Shown: piece after piece, positions 17,532 to 26,018 of the stretch
How positions within the stretch are numbered: position 1 is the first letter of the stretch
Layout of the letters: each line of letters begins with the position of its first letter
Assembly (NCBI GenBank): GCA_014055525.1
Contig: WIAH01000003.1
Span: 62,001 to 126,000, forward strand
Source of the DNA: Nitrospira sp. CR1.3
GTDB taxonomy: Bacteria; Nitrospirota; Nitrospiria; Nitrospirales; Nitrospiraceae
Length of the DNA stretch: 64,000 bases
Direction: 5' to 3'
The notes under the pieces: model-generated
What the model was told of the DNA's origin: nothing
The model's input: only the letters and a program-made list of their open reading frames with translations
Databases searched by the model: none
Position numbers and translations under genes: made by a program

Positions 17532-18596
17532 TCAGTGGGGGGTGGTGCTGCGATTCTGAAGACTTGAACCAACCGATGATCCGCCGAGTGTTGAGCCCAC
17601 TGTACTGTCTCCAAGCCCGGACCCAATGGTAGATCCACCCAGGCTTGATCCGATCGTTGAATCGGGCAGGCTTGATCCGACCGAAGAGGGGCGAAGGCTG
17701 GACCCGACGGCGGATTGATCGGAGTTGAACGTGGACTCACCAACGGCGGCGCCAGCTCTTCCTGTCGTTCCGATTTCAAACCCCACCGGACCTGTCGCTC
17801 CGATGTCGACGCCGGTTTTCGGCGTGACTCCGAAATCCGCGCCCGTTGTGCCTCCACCCCCTATGTCCGTTCCCGTTCTCGGAGTCTTGCCGATACCGGT
17901 TCCGACGGACGGACTCGCTCCGATACCAATGCCGGTCTTGGGCGCAGCCGGGGCCGGTCGAGGCTGGAAGTCTCGATGGATTGAATCCTCCAGCTCGTGA
18001 ATCTTGCGGGAATCCCTCGCGGCAACTTCGGAGTCCGTGTAGTCGAGACTGCCTCGAGTCCTCGCAATCTCATCGAGCTGTGCATGGAGCTTCTTGAGGT
18101 CGGCGCGGGCCTGTGCGACCGGAGGGAGCAGTTCGGCGATCGTCCACCCCCGGACTTTTATCTGCTCACTGAAAAGTCCCGATTGCGCAAGCGTGAGCAA
18201 CTCGTTGACTTCGTCTCCCATGGTTTCCACTGCCTGCAACTCGGCGAGATCAGTCCGGCAGCAACTGAGAAACCGGTTGTAGCGTTGGAGAAATGAAGCG
18301 ACTTCGGCTTCCAGGTTATCAATCTTCAATTGGCGCGCCGGCGCTCGGTTGACCGCCTCGTCCTGTGCACTCTTGTCTCTTTTCTCGACAAGCGGTACGC
18401 AAGGACCGCCGGTCGATGGTTTCCCTTTCGAAGCCTGCAACTGTTGGTCGGAGGACCGCCCTTCGCAATATTCCATAGGCGGCGCCGCGAGCGCGCTGCC
18501 GACCGGCAGCAAGAGAGCGGTCAAGATAAAGAAGGCCAATGGCAGCTTCGATGCGGCGGGGCAGGTCGGCTGGTTCAGATTTTTATCTATGATCAT
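17532..18596 (-). CDS. Secreted protein with two C-terminal peptide-repeat blocks, unrecognised
   Basis: 354 residues from the ATG at 18596. The N-terminus has a basic stretch, a hydrophobic core (LPLAFFILTALLLPVGSALAA) and a likely signal-peptidase site near residue 38. Residues about 95-215 are helical and charged, probably coiled coil, with a CC pair. The end is two low-complexity blocks: about 6.6 copies of a 10-residue unit of the form TGxDIGxxPx, then six copies of a 9-residue unit STxGSSLGx. I know no family for it. A promoter match just upstream (18603-18631) puts the transcript start at about the ATG, supporting this start over an ATG at 18704. Surface or periplasmic structural role is a guess. 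Confidence 0.7.
   Translation of the reverse strand: MIIDKNLNQPTCPAASKLPLAFFILTALLLPVGSALAAPPMEYCEGRSSDQQLQASKGKPSTGGPCVPLVEKRDKSAQDEAVNRAPARQLKIDNLEAEVASFLQRYNRFLSCCRTDLAELQAVETMGDEVNELLTLAQSGLFSEQIKVRGWTIAELLPPVAQARADLKKLHAQLDEIARTRGSLDYTDSEVAARDSRKIHELEDSIHRDFQPRPAPAAPKTGIGIGASPSVGTGIGKTPRTGTDIGGGGTTGADFGVTPKTGVDIGATGPVGFEIGTTGRAGAAVGESTFNSDQSAVGSSLRPSSVGSSLPDSTIGSSLGGSTIGSGLGDSTVGSTLGGSSVGSSLQNRSTTPH
17553..17714 (-). repeat. Coding tandem repeat, 27-bp unit, six copies
   Basis: Six consecutive 9-residue units read SAVGSSLRP, SSVGSSLPD, STIGSSLGG, STIGSGLGD, STVGSTLGG and SSVGSSLQN, six codons before the end of the gene. Period is exactly 27 bp. Unit number could vary between strains by slippage or recombination. 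Confidence 0.9.
17739..17936 (-). repeat. Coding degenerate tandem repeat, 30-bp unit, about 6.6 copies
   Basis: Successive 10-residue units read TGIGIGASPS, VGTGIGKTPR, TGTDIGGGGT, TGADFGVTPK, TGVDIGATGP and VGFEIGTTGR, followed by AGAAVG. The block is separated from the 9-residue block by eight residues. Gly at positions 2 and 6 and a hydrophobic residue at 5 are kept, suggesting a regular beta or turn-rich structure. Confidence 0.85.
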
Positions 18597-18602
18597 GAAA
18601 AC

Positions 18603-18631
18603 AGTCTCGCCTTCAATCCGGGATATGTCAA
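18603..18631 (-). promoter_or_regulatory. Candidate promoter for the repeat-protein gene, possibly leaderless
   Basis: On the minus strand TTGACA (18626-18631) is followed after 17 bp by GAGACT (18603-18608), a match to the TAGACT box used elsewhere in the window except for its first base. Only six bases separate this -10 from the ATG at 18596, so transcription would begin at about the start codon. Confidence 0.5.
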
Positions 18632-18746
18632 CGAATTGAAGCTTTCTGCCTATCGTCTTGCTCAGTAGGCAGGCACAGCCGTTGAGTGCATTCCGAAGAC
18701 ACATTCCAGAGAACCTGTCTGAACCCTGCCTAATTTCTTAGAAACG

Positions 18747-18834
18747 GCTCCTTGGGTCACAGGAAAGTCCAGGTGGCATAGTTCGGCGCTACCCGAATTA
18801 GGGTGGCCGGAAGGGTCAGAAATGAAACAGGAGC
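18747..18834 (+). other. Possible structured RNA or DNA element, unrecognised
   Basis: Outer arms GCTCCT (18747-18752) and AGGAGC (18829-18834) enclose a 7-bp hairpin, GCTACCC (18788-18794) with GGGTGGC (18801-18807), one pair being G-T, around a GAATTA loop. The GGAAAGTCC nearby recalls pieces of RNase P and cobalamin RNAs, but the rest of those structures is absent. It lies upstream of the proposed rsmH transcript start. Confidence 0.25.
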
Positions 18835-18841
18835 ACAGCTG

Positions 18842-18872
18842 CAAGAAAATTCATAAGTCCATGAATTTCTTG
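18842..18872. promoter_or_regulatory. Operator-like inverted repeat touching the rsmH -35 box
   Basis: CAAGAAAATTCAT (18842-18854) and ATGAATTTCTTG (18861-18872) are reverse complements apart from one extra A, around the spacer AAGTCC. The right arm ends at the base before TTGACA at 18873. Arms are AT-rich with no T-tract after them, which fits a protein-binding site better than a terminator. Confidence 0.5.
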
Positions 18873-18900
18873 TTGACAAGACTTTTCCGAGGAGTATACT
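18873..18900 (+). promoter_or_regulatory. Near-consensus promoter for the dcw cluster
   Basis: A perfect TTGACA (18873-18878), 16 bp, then TATACT (18895-18900, five of six consensus bases). The transcript should begin near 18907, about 14 nt before the GTG at 18921, which therefore is the likely rsmH start. Confidence 0.75.
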
Positions 18901-18920
18901 CCGCCGCTGGGTGGGAGAAA

Positions 18921-19856
18921 GTGGGTGAACATGGAAGCGAGGATTATTCTTTGCCTCGATGGCATACGCCGGTTATGCCGGAAGAAGTGGTGTTCTGGCT
19001 AAGGCCTGCACCCGATTGCGTCATTCTGGATTGTACGGTGGGATATTGTGGACATGCTGAAAAGATTCTTGGATCCAGCGCTCCACATGGAATTGTCATT
19101 GGAATTGATCGAGACGCAGGGGCGATTCGAGCGAGCAAACCTCTGCTGGACCGGTTCGGCACTCGACTTATTTTGATCAAGGGGCATTTCGTGGACTTGA
19201 AGCGTCATCTTGCGGATCGGGGAATCACGAAAGTGAACGGAGTGTTGTTCGATCTCGGAGTGTCGTCTCGACAGCTCGATGAACCGGCGCGGGGACTTAG
19301 TTTTCAGACGGACGGTCCTCTCGATATGCGGATGGATCAATCGACCGGAAGAACGGCAGCCGAGATTGTGAACTCTGCCGATGAATCGGATCTCGCCAAC
19401 ATGATTTTTGAATTCGGCGAAGAACGGTTTTCTCGGCGCATCGCCCGCGCCATCGTCCGCGCGCGCGCCAACCGGCCGCTTGAGACGACCAGAGAACTGG
19501 TCTCGATTATCGAACGCGCCGTTCCTGGATCCTATCGACGCGGTCGCATCCACTGCGCAACCCGCACCTTCCAGGCGCTTCGCATCGCGGTGAATCAAGA
19601 ACTTGAACATCTGGAGCCTGCCCTGCGCGCTGCCGTCGATATCCTGGATCCCGGCGGCCGTCTCTGCGTGATCTCGTTCCATTCACTGGAAGATCGCATT
19701 GTGAAGCAGACCTTTCGTTCTCTGTCCGGTAGGCAACTGACAATCTTGACGAAGAAACCGCAACTTCCGACCGATGAAGAGACGGGTCGGAATCCCCGAT
19801 CCCGGAGCGCCAAACTCCGCGTTGCAGAACGTACGCAAGGGGGAGACCACAGATGA
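18921..19856 (+). CDS. rsmH: 16S rRNA (cytosine1402-N4)-methyltransferase
   Basis: 311 residues from the GTG at 18921, the family's usual length. It methylates N4 of C1402 in the ribosomal decoding centre using S-adenosylmethionine. Visible motifs: HTPVMPEEV at the start, the SAM-binding stretch ILDCTVGYCGHAEKIL near residue 30 (most homologues have a second Gly where Cys stands), FDLGVSSRQLD, RGLSF-DGPLDMRM, and the late ISFHSLEDRIVKQ. An in-frame ATG at 18822 lies upstream of the strong promoter at 18873-18900, so it cannot be used on that transcript. It heads the dcw cluster; the mraZ gene that often precedes it is missing. It overlaps ftsL by 4 bp. Confidence 0.95.
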   Translation: MGEHGSEDYSLPRWHTPVMPEEVVFWLRPAPDCVILDCTVGYCGHAEKILGSSAPHGIVIGIDRDAGAIRASKPLLDRFGTRLILIKGHFVDLKRHLADRGITKVNGVLFDLGVSSRQLDEPARGLSFQTDGPLDMRMDQSTGRTAAEIVNSADESDLANMIFEFGEERFSRRIARAIVRARANRPLETTRELVSIIERAVPGSYRRGRIHCATRTFQALRIAVNQELEHLEPALRAAVDILDPGGRLCVISFHSLEDRIVKQTFRSLSGRQLTILTKKPQLPTDEETGRNPRSRSAKLRVAERTQGGDHR

Positions 19857-20188
19857 AGACGATGATGATCCTCGGCGCGCTCTGTCTGATTTTTGTTTTC
19901 GTGTGGGAACGTGTTGATGTCGTTCGACTGGGCTATCAAATTGAGCGCTTGAAGGCCCAAAAGATTCTGTTGGAGCGCGAACGGGACCAGCTTCAAGTAA
20001 GGTTTTCCGGGCTCACGGCTCCTGAGCGAATTGCAAAAGTGGCCACTGAGAAGCTGGGGTTGATTCCGCCGCAGCAGGGTCAGGTCTTCATGGTGCGTCA
20101 ACTGCCGCAAGCGCCTGCGTCGGCATCTCCCGTAGCGGAGCAGATTCGAGTGGCTCGAAACATCCAAAAAACGAGGGCAGGCGAGTGA
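19853..20188 (+). CDS. ftsL: Cell division protein FtsL
   Basis: 111 residues. A single N-terminal membrane helix (MMILGALCLIFVFVWERV) is followed by a coiled coil rich in Leu and charged residues (residues about 25-55), then the PERIAKVATEKLGLIPPQ segment characteristic of FtsL. FtsL bridges FtsQ and FtsB to the FtsW-FtsI synthase in the divisome. Its place between rsmH and ftsI, with a 4-bp overlap on each side, confirms the identification despite weak sequence conservation of this family. The Pro/Ala-rich tail of about 30 residues is dispensable-looking. Confidence 0.9.
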   Translation: MKTMMILGALCLIFVFVWERVDVVRLGYQIERLKAQKILLERERDQLQVRFSGLTAPERIAKVATEKLGLIPPQQGQVFMVRQLPQAPASASPVAEQIRVARNIQKTRAGE

Positions 20189-21912
20189 CCATGAGTCCTT
20201 CTCGCAGCCGGCGCTATTTCATGCTGCTCCTGCTTCTCTGCGGGTTTGGAGGCATTCTCTTCCGTCTGGTCACTCTGCAAGTGCTGCAGGCGGCGGAACT
20301 CACTGCGAGAGCGGATCGGCAGCACCAAAAGAGCGTCACGTTCGAAGGGGCGAGAGGCGCAGTGACGGACCGGCACGGCAAGGTGTTGGCGATGAACATG
20401 GAGGTGCCGTCGGTTTTCGGCGTCCCGACCGCGCTCGAAAGCCCGGCCGCGACCGCCCGCCATCTTTCTCCGGTTCTTCACGTGCGTCGCGACGAGCTGG
20501 AGAAAAAGCTCCGCCAGGACAAGAGTTTCGTGTGGCTGGCGCGCAAGGTGGAGCCTGAACAGGGACAACGGCTCGAGCGGTTATCCCTCGACGGGATCGG
20601 AGTAGTGATGGAGGGCCGTCGCTTCTACCCCAAGGGGCCGCTGCTCGCGCACGTGCTTGGATTCGCCGGTATGGACGGCCAGGGTCTCGAAGGCCTGGAG
20701 CGCCGCTACGAATCCCAGCTCCACGGTGAGAAACGCGTCACCATTCTCCAGCGCGACGCCTTGGGGCGTACGGTTTTCCCGAAGGGACTCTCCGAAAAGG
20801 CGCCGGCTCCCGGGCATGCCCTGACCCTGACCATCGACGAAGTAATCCAGTATGTCGCCGAGAAGGAATTGGAGGAGGCGGTCAACCACGCTCGCGCCAA
20901 GGGCGGAACGATCATCGTGATGGATCCGCAGACCGGCGCCATTCTCGGCATGGCCGTCAGTCCGCGGTTTGATCCTAATGCCGTCGCATCGCTCACGCCA
21001 GATCGGTGGCGGAATCGCGCCTTGACGGACACCTATGAACCAGGATCGACGATGAAAGTGATGGTGGCGGCGGCCGCGCTCGAAGAGAAAGTCATGATGC
21101 CGGGTACGATGCTGTTCGGCGAGAACGGCCGGATGGTCGTCGCCAGCACCACGATTCATGATCACGAGAAAATGGGCTGGATGACCTTTGCGCAAATGAT
21201 CCAAAAGTCCAGCAACATCGGCGCGGCGAAAACCGGAATGGCGCTGGGAGAGCAGCGGCTGTACCGCTATCTCCAATCATTCGGATTCGGTCAGCGAACG
21301 GACATCGATTTGCCTGGCGAAGTCAGCGGGCTGCTCAAGCCGCCAAAGGACTGGGGGCGTCGGTCGCTGGCCTCTATCTCGATGGGCCAGGAAATCGGCG
21401 TCACCGCGTTGCAGATGGTTTCTGCCATTGCTGCCATCGCGAACAACGGTGTCATGATGAAGCCGTACGTCGTGTCCGAGATCAGAGACGAGAAAGGCAT
21501 GCTCGTGAAAGAGGTGATGCCGCAGGTCAAGCGCCGCGTCGTGTCGCCCGAGACCGCACGAACCCTCACGACAATCTTAGAAGGCGTGGTGACCGACGGC
21601 ACGGGAGCGAAAGCCGCCATTCCTGGGTTCCGGGTCGCAGGAAAAACCGGAACGGCGCAAAAGATCGACCCGAGAACCGGTACCTATTCGAACACGCAGT
21701 TCATCGGGTCGTTTATCGGGTATGTGCCCGCTGAATCTCCGCGCCTGGCTGTCATCGTGGTCATCGACGAACCGCAAGGGGAAGCGTGGGGGGGCGTGGT
21801 CTCTGCCCCCGTGTTCCGGCGGGTCGGGGAGCAAGTCTTGAACTACTTGGGAGTCTCGCGGGACGACCAGATCAAAATCGCGCTGGCAACGGACAGAAAC
21901 GTGAGGGAATAG
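20185..21912 (+). CDS. ftsI: Penicillin-binding protein, septal transpeptidase FtsI
   Basis: 575 residues: a short cytoplasmic end, one membrane helix (YFMLLLLLCGFGGILFRLV), a dimerisation/pedestal region, and the transpeptidase domain. The active-site triad is intact: Ser288 and Lys291 in GSTMK, SSN at 342-344, and KTG at 487-489. It cross-links murein at the septum with FtsW. No PASTA repeats follow. The GTG at 20185 overlaps the ftsL stop; the ATG at 20191 is an equally possible start. The position in dcw and single catalytic module exclude a bifunctional PBP. Confidence 0.95.
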   Translation: MTMSPSRSRRYFMLLLLLCGFGGILFRLVTLQVLQAAELTARADRQHQKSVTFEGARGAVTDRHGKVLAMNMEVPSVFGVPTALESPAATARHLSPVLHVRRDELEKKLRQDKSFVWLARKVEPEQGQRLERLSLDGIGVVMEGRRFYPKGPLLAHVLGFAGMDGQGLEGLERRYESQLHGEKRVTILQRDALGRTVFPKGLSEKAPAPGHALTLTIDEVIQYVAEKELEEAVNHARAKGGTIIVMDPQTGAILGMAVSPRFDPNAVASLTPDRWRNRALTDTYEPGSTMKVMVAAAALEEKVMMPGTMLFGENGRMVVASTTIHDHEKMGWMTFAQMIQKSSNIGAAKTGMALGEQRLYRYLQSFGFGQRTDIDLPGEVSGLLKPPKDWGRRSLASISMGQEIGVTALQMVSAIAAIANNGVMMKPYVVSEIRDEKGMLVKEVMPQVKRRVVSPETARTLTTILEGVVTDGTGAKAAIPGFRVAGKTGTAQKIDPRTGTYSNTQFIGSFIGYVPAESPRLAVIVVIDEPQGEAWGGVVSAPVFRRVGEQVLNYLGVSRDDQIKIALATDRNVRE

Positions 21913-21923
21913 GACCCGACTGA

Positions 21924-23426
21924 ATGACCGTTGGACAACTGGTATCAGCTCTGCAAGGACGAGTGGAGATCGTCGAGCAGCGAGGCAACTTGAACCAGCC
22001 GGTCGTGGCAGTCACGGATGATTCGCGGGCTGTCGCGGCCGGCAGTCTGTTCATGGCGGTGAGGGGGGAGCGTGTCGACGGACACGCGTTCATCGCGCAG
22101 GCCCTGCAGGCCGGAGCCGTTGGGGTGGTCACCCAAGCTCCTGTTGAGGCGGGCACGCTGCCTTATGTGCGCGTGAGCGACTCCAGGAAAGCTCTCGGAT
22201 ATATGGGGAGCCGCTTCTATGGGGACCCCTCCGCGCGACTGACGATGGTCGGCGTCACAGGGACTAATGGCAAAACGACGACGACCTATCTGTGTAAAGC
22301 TCTGTTGGAGGGTATCGGCCGCCGTGTCGGCTTGATCGGGACCGTGGCCTATCAAATCGGACAAGAAACGATCCCGGCGTCGCATACGACCCCCGGCGCC
22401 CTCGAGCTGCAACGCCTCCTGGCCAAAATGACCGAGGCGAAACTGAATGCGGTGGTCATGGAAGTGTCGTCTCATGCGCTGGCGTTGGATCGAACGGCCG
22501 GCTGCGAGTATGACGCCGCCGTCTTTACCAATCTGACGCAGGACCATCTCGATTTCCATCGGACGATGGAGGAGTACTTTCAGGCCAAGCTGCGGCTCTT
22601 CACGGAGCTGGGCCGGGGAGAGAAGGCAGGCCAGAGGGCGATCGTCAACATGGATGATCCGCGCGGCCCGCAAGTTCGTGCGGCCTGCCGGGTGCCGGTG
22701 TGGGGGTACGCCCTGACCGGCAAAACGGACCTTAAGGCCGAACGTGTGAAACTCTCCATGAACGGGACGACCTTCGCCGCCGCGACGCCTTCCGGTACTT
22801 TTTCGGTCGAGAGTCGACTCGTCGGCGAGCACAACGTCTACAACCTGTTGGGGGCAATCGGCGTTGCACTTCACGCAGGCGCAACGTGCAACCAGGTCCG
22901 CGACGCGGTCGCACAGGTAACCAATGTGCCGGGTCGGTTCGAACGGGTATCCGCCGGACAGGACTTTACAGTCGTGGTGGATTACGCCCACACGGAAGAT
23001 GCGCTCCGGCGATTGCTGGCGGCCGCACAGGAACTGAAAACGCATCGAATCATCACCGTGTTCGGCTGCGGCGGCGACCGGGACCGTGGGAAGCGCCCGA
23101 AAATGGGACGCGCTGCGGTGGAGTACAGCGATGTGGTGATTCTGACCTCCGACAATCCCCGGACCGAAGATCCCATGGCGATTCTTCGGGAGGTCGAGAT
23201 CGGCGTCCGTGACGTTCTCCAACGCCGAAGTCAGGTGGAATATCATCTTGTGCCGGACCGTCGGGAGGCGATCGGAACGGCGGTGCGTCTGGCGCAGTCG
23301 GGCGACATCGTGCTCATTGCGGGCAAGGGGCACGAGGACTATCAGATCGTCGGGACGAAGAAGTTTCATTTCGATGATCGCGAGGTCGCGCGCGAAGCCA
23401 TTCAGCAGTTGAGGAATTGCGCGTGA
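21924..23426 (+). CDS. murE: UDP-MurNAc-L-Ala-D-Glu:meso-diaminopimelate ligase
   Basis: 500 residues in the three-domain Mur ligase order. The N-terminal UDP-binding domain includes DDSRAVAAGSLFMAVRG, the ATP loop GTNGKTTTTYL is near residue 112, and GGDRDRGKRPKMG starts the C-terminal domain. The SDNPRTEDP motif contains DNPR, the signature for meso-diaminopimelate rather than lysine addition, so the murein is of the DAP type. It catalyses the third amino-acid addition in cytoplasmic murein precursor synthesis. It is followed by murF with a GTGA overlap. Confidence 0.96.
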   Translation: MTVGQLVSALQGRVEIVEQRGNLNQPVVAVTDDSRAVAAGSLFMAVRGERVDGHAFIAQALQAGAVGVVTQAPVEAGTLPYVRVSDSRKALGYMGSRFYGDPSARLTMVGVTGTNGKTTTTYLCKALLEGIGRRVGLIGTVAYQIGQETIPASHTTPGALELQRLLAKMTEAKLNAVVMEVSSHALALDRTAGCEYDAAVFTNLTQDHLDFHRTMEEYFQAKLRLFTELGRGEKAGQRAIVNMDDPRGPQVRAACRVPVWGYALTGKTDLKAERVKLSMNGTTFAAATPSGTFSVESRLVGEHNVYNLLGAIGVALHAGATCNQVRDAVAQVTNVPGRFERVSAGQDFTVVVDYAHTEDALRRLLAAAQELKTHRIITVFGCGGDRDRGKRPKMGRAAVEYSDVVILTSDNPRTEDPMAILREVEIGVRDVLQRRSQVEYHLVPDRREAIGTAVRLAQSGDIVLIAGKGHEDYQIVGTKKFHFDDREVAREAIQQLRNCA

Positions 23427-24907
23427 ATCTGCAGCAGGGGAGATGGGGGCACGGCGAAACGTCGATGGCGCTGTTTACGATTGAAGAATTGCGGGAAGTC
23501 ATCAGCGTCAAGGTGCTGGCGGGCGAAACTTCGCCGACGGCGAAGCGCCGGATCAGGAACATCAGCACCGATTCACGATTGACCAAGCGCGGCGATCTCT
23601 TTGTGGCGTTACGGGGCGACCGTTTCGACGGCCACGAGTTTGTGCCGGCGGTGCTTGCGCAAGGGGCGATCGGCGCCATCGTCCACGATCAGTATCGTCT
23701 CCCGCAAAGCAAGCTGAGGGGCGGCCAGGCCATTCCGTTCCTCTTCGGTGTTCGGGATACCCTCTTTGCGTACCAGCAGTTGGCGACACATCATCGAAGC
23801 CGGTTTGAGATTCCCGTGATCGCGGTGACCGGCAGCAACGGCAAGACGACGACAAAAGAGATGGTGGCAGCGGTGCTGGGACAACGGTGGCGGACCCTGA
23901 AGACGGAAGGAAATTATAACAACAGGATCGGCGTGCCGCACACGCTGTTCCGGCTCACCCCGCGGCATCAGGCTGCGGTCATTGAAATGGGAGTCGACGC
24001 GCGAGGCCAGACAACGAGGCTCTGCGAAATCGTCCGGCCGACGATCGGCATCATTACCAACATCGGGCCGGACCATTTGGAGTTTTTCGGCAACATGGAG
24101 GGATCGGCTCAGGCGAAGGCAGAACTCCTGGACCTGCTGCCGTCCGACGGCACAGCGATTTTGAACGCCGACGATCCCTACTTTGACTATCTTGCCTCCC
24201 GTGCGCGTTGTCGCGTGTTGTCGTTCGGCCTTTCCGAGAAGGCCGAGGTGCGGGCGACGCAGGTGATGTCCGACGTCCGGCGCGGAACCGATTTTCATCT
24301 GCTGCTGCCGGGAAAGAGCCGTCACATTGCCGTGACCATCAGAGTCCATGGGGATCACAACGTGACCAACGCACTTGCGGCGGCCGCGGCAGGATTTGCC
24401 TTGAATCTATCCGGCGCAACCATCGCAGAAGGGCTGGCGAAATTCCGTCCGGCGGCGATGCGCTCGCAAGTGGTCGCCCATCACGGCGTGCAGGTCATCA
24501 ACGATTGCTATAACGCCAACCCTGCATCGATGAAGGCGGCAATCCGGCTCCTGGCTGAGTGGACTCCCGCCCGAGAACGAGTGGCCGTGCTGGGGGACAT
24601 GCTGGAACTCGGCGCGGAAACCAGACAGATGCATCGCGAAGTGGGGCAATTCCTCGCCGGGCAGGACGTGTCGCGTTTGATCGTCTGCGGATCTTTGGGG
24701 CGTGAAATCGCGGAGGGAGCCAGGAAGGCGGGCATGGCGGAGTCTTCGATCCTCGAGGCCGCCGATGCCGCTGCTGCCGCCGAGCTGATCCGGGCAGGCG
24801 TCCGCCGAGGCGACGTCGTGTTGGTGAAAGCGTCGCGCGGCATGAAGATGGAACAAGTGGTGCAGCGACTGACAGGCATGAGGGCGGTCACAAAGGCAGC
24901 GTCATAG
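23423..24907 (+). CDS. murF: UDP-MurNAc-tripeptide:D-Ala-D-Ala ligase
   Basis: 494 residues from the GTG at 23423, chosen because GAGGA lies 7 bp upstream and it overlaps the murE stop; an ATG at 23465 (MALFTIEEL) would give the more usual N-terminus but has no ribosome-binding site. Motifs: ISTDSRLTKRGDLFVALRG, the ATP loop GSNGKTTTKEM near residue 140, and NDCYNANPASMKAA near 360, a MurF hallmark. It adds D-Ala-D-Ala to complete UDP-MurNAc-pentapeptide. Standard dcw position between murE and mraY. Confidence 0.95.
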   Translation: MNLQQGRWGHGETSMALFTIEELREVISVKVLAGETSPTAKRRIRNISTDSRLTKRGDLFVALRGDRFDGHEFVPAVLAQGAIGAIVHDQYRLPQSKLRGGQAIPFLFGVRDTLFAYQQLATHHRSRFEIPVIAVTGSNGKTTTKEMVAAVLGQRWRTLKTEGNYNNRIGVPHTLFRLTPRHQAAVIEMGVDARGQTTRLCEIVRPTIGIITNIGPDHLEFFGNMEGSAQAKAELLDLLPSDGTAILNADDPYFDYLASRARCRVLSFGLSEKAEVRATQVMSDVRRGTDFHLLLPGKSRHIAVTIRVHGDHNVTNALAAAAAGFALNLSGATIAEGLAKFRPAAMRSQVVAHHGVQVINDCYNANPASMKAAIRLLAEWTPARERVAVLGDMLELGAETRQMHREVGQFLAGQDVSRLIVCGSLGREIAEGARKAGMAESSILEAADAAAAAELIRAGVRRGDVVLVKASRGMKMEQVVQRLTGMRAVTKAAS

Positions 24908-24941
24908 GAGTCGCAGGCCGGTTTCGCAACGGAAGGGGTGC

Positions 24942-26018
24942 ATGCTCTACATCTGGCTTTATCCGTTTCATACGGAATACTCGTTCCTGAACGTCTTCCG
25001 GTACCTGAGCTTCCGCATCATCTATGCGGCGGTGACGGCCTTCTTGATCGCGTTCGTGCTGGCGCCGTGGCTGATCAAGAAATTGCAAGAAATCAAGCTC
25101 GGGCAACAGATCCGGGATGACGGACCCAAGCGACACTTGGCGAAAAGCGGCACACCGACCATGGGCGGGTTATTGATCATTTTCGCCGTGCTGCTCTCGA
25201 CGATGCTCTGGGCCGACATCACGAAGCCCTACGTCTGGCTTGTGATGATCGCGACGCTCGGCTTCGGAGCCATCGGGTTCACCGACGACTATCTCAAGTT
25301 CATCAAGACGCAATCAAAGGGATTGTCGGCCGGACAGAAATTCAGCGCGCAGGTCTGCATCGCGCTGCTCATCGCGGTCGCCCTGTATTTCATGCCCGGC
25401 TACACCACCAAATTGAGCGTGCCCTTTTTCAAGAACGTCATGCCGGACCTCGGCTGGTTTTACGTGGTCTTCATCGTGCTGGTCATCGTGGGCAGTTCCA
25501 ATGCGGTCAACTTGACCGACGGCTTGGACGGCCTGGCGATCGGACCGGTCATGATTGCCGCCCTGGCCTACACGATCGTGGCTTACGTGGCCGGTCACCG
25601 GATCATGTCGGACTATCTCCTGATTCCCCATATTGAAGGAGCGGGTGAGATCGCCGTCTTCACGGCCGCGATTCTGGGGTCGAGCCTGGGATTTCTCTGG
25701 TTCAACACCTATCCGGCGACTGTTTTCATGGGCGATGTCGGCTCGCTGCCCCTCGGCGCGGCGCTCGGCACCGTGGCGGTGATCAGTAAACATGAACTGC
25801 TGCTCCTCATGGTCGGCGGGGTATTCGTCATTGAAGCGGTCTCCGTCATCTTCCAGGTCGCCTCGTTCAAGTCGAGAGGGAAGCGAATCTTCCTTATGGC
25901 GCCCATCCACCATCATTTCGAAATGAAGGGATGGGAAGAGCCGAAGGTGGTGGTTCGATTATGGATTATCGCGATTCTCCTGGCTCTGTTGAGCCTGAGC
26001 ACGTTGAAGTTGCGGTGA
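24942..26018 (+). CDS. mraY: Phospho-MurNAc-pentapeptide transferase
   Basis: 358 residues, about ten membrane helices. The family motifs are clear: [17 protein letters not shown] near residue 63, [10 protein letters not shown] (the paired Asp residues) near 110, [10 protein letters not shown] near 185, and the His-rich [13 protein letters not shown] near 320 that lines the active site. It moves phospho-MurNAc-pentapeptide to undecaprenyl phosphate, making lipid I. Its stop overlaps the murD start as TGATG. Confidence 0.97.
   Translation: MLYIWLYPFHTEYSFLNVFRYLSFRIIYAAVTAFLIAFVLAPWLIKKLQEIKLGQQIRDDGPKRHLAKSGTPTMGGLLIIFAVLLSTMLWADITKPYVWLVMIATLGFGAIGFTDDYLKFIKTQSKGLSAGQKFSAQVCIALLIAVALYFMPGYTTKLSVPFFKNVMPDLGWFYVVFIVLVIVGSSNAVNLTDGLDGLAIGPVMIAALAYTIVAYVAGHRIMSDYLLIPHIEGAGEIAVFTAAILGSSLGFLWFNTYPATVFMGDVGSLPLGAALGTVAVISKHELLLLMVGGVFVIEAVSVIFQVASFKSRGKRIFLMAPIHHHFEMKGWEEPKVVVRLWIIAILLALLSLSTLKLR

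Noticed and set aside
18747..18840. RNase P RNA or cobalamin riboswitch before rsmH
   Set aside because: A GGAAAGTCC word and some pairing recall both, but the space is too short for RNase P and the conserved B12 box is missing.
21945..23369. A 474-residue open frame on the minus strand
   Set aside because: It lies entirely antiparallel to murE, which has every Mur ligase motif. The minus product is Arg/His/Gln-rich with no recognisable domain, as expected of an open frame caused by high GC.
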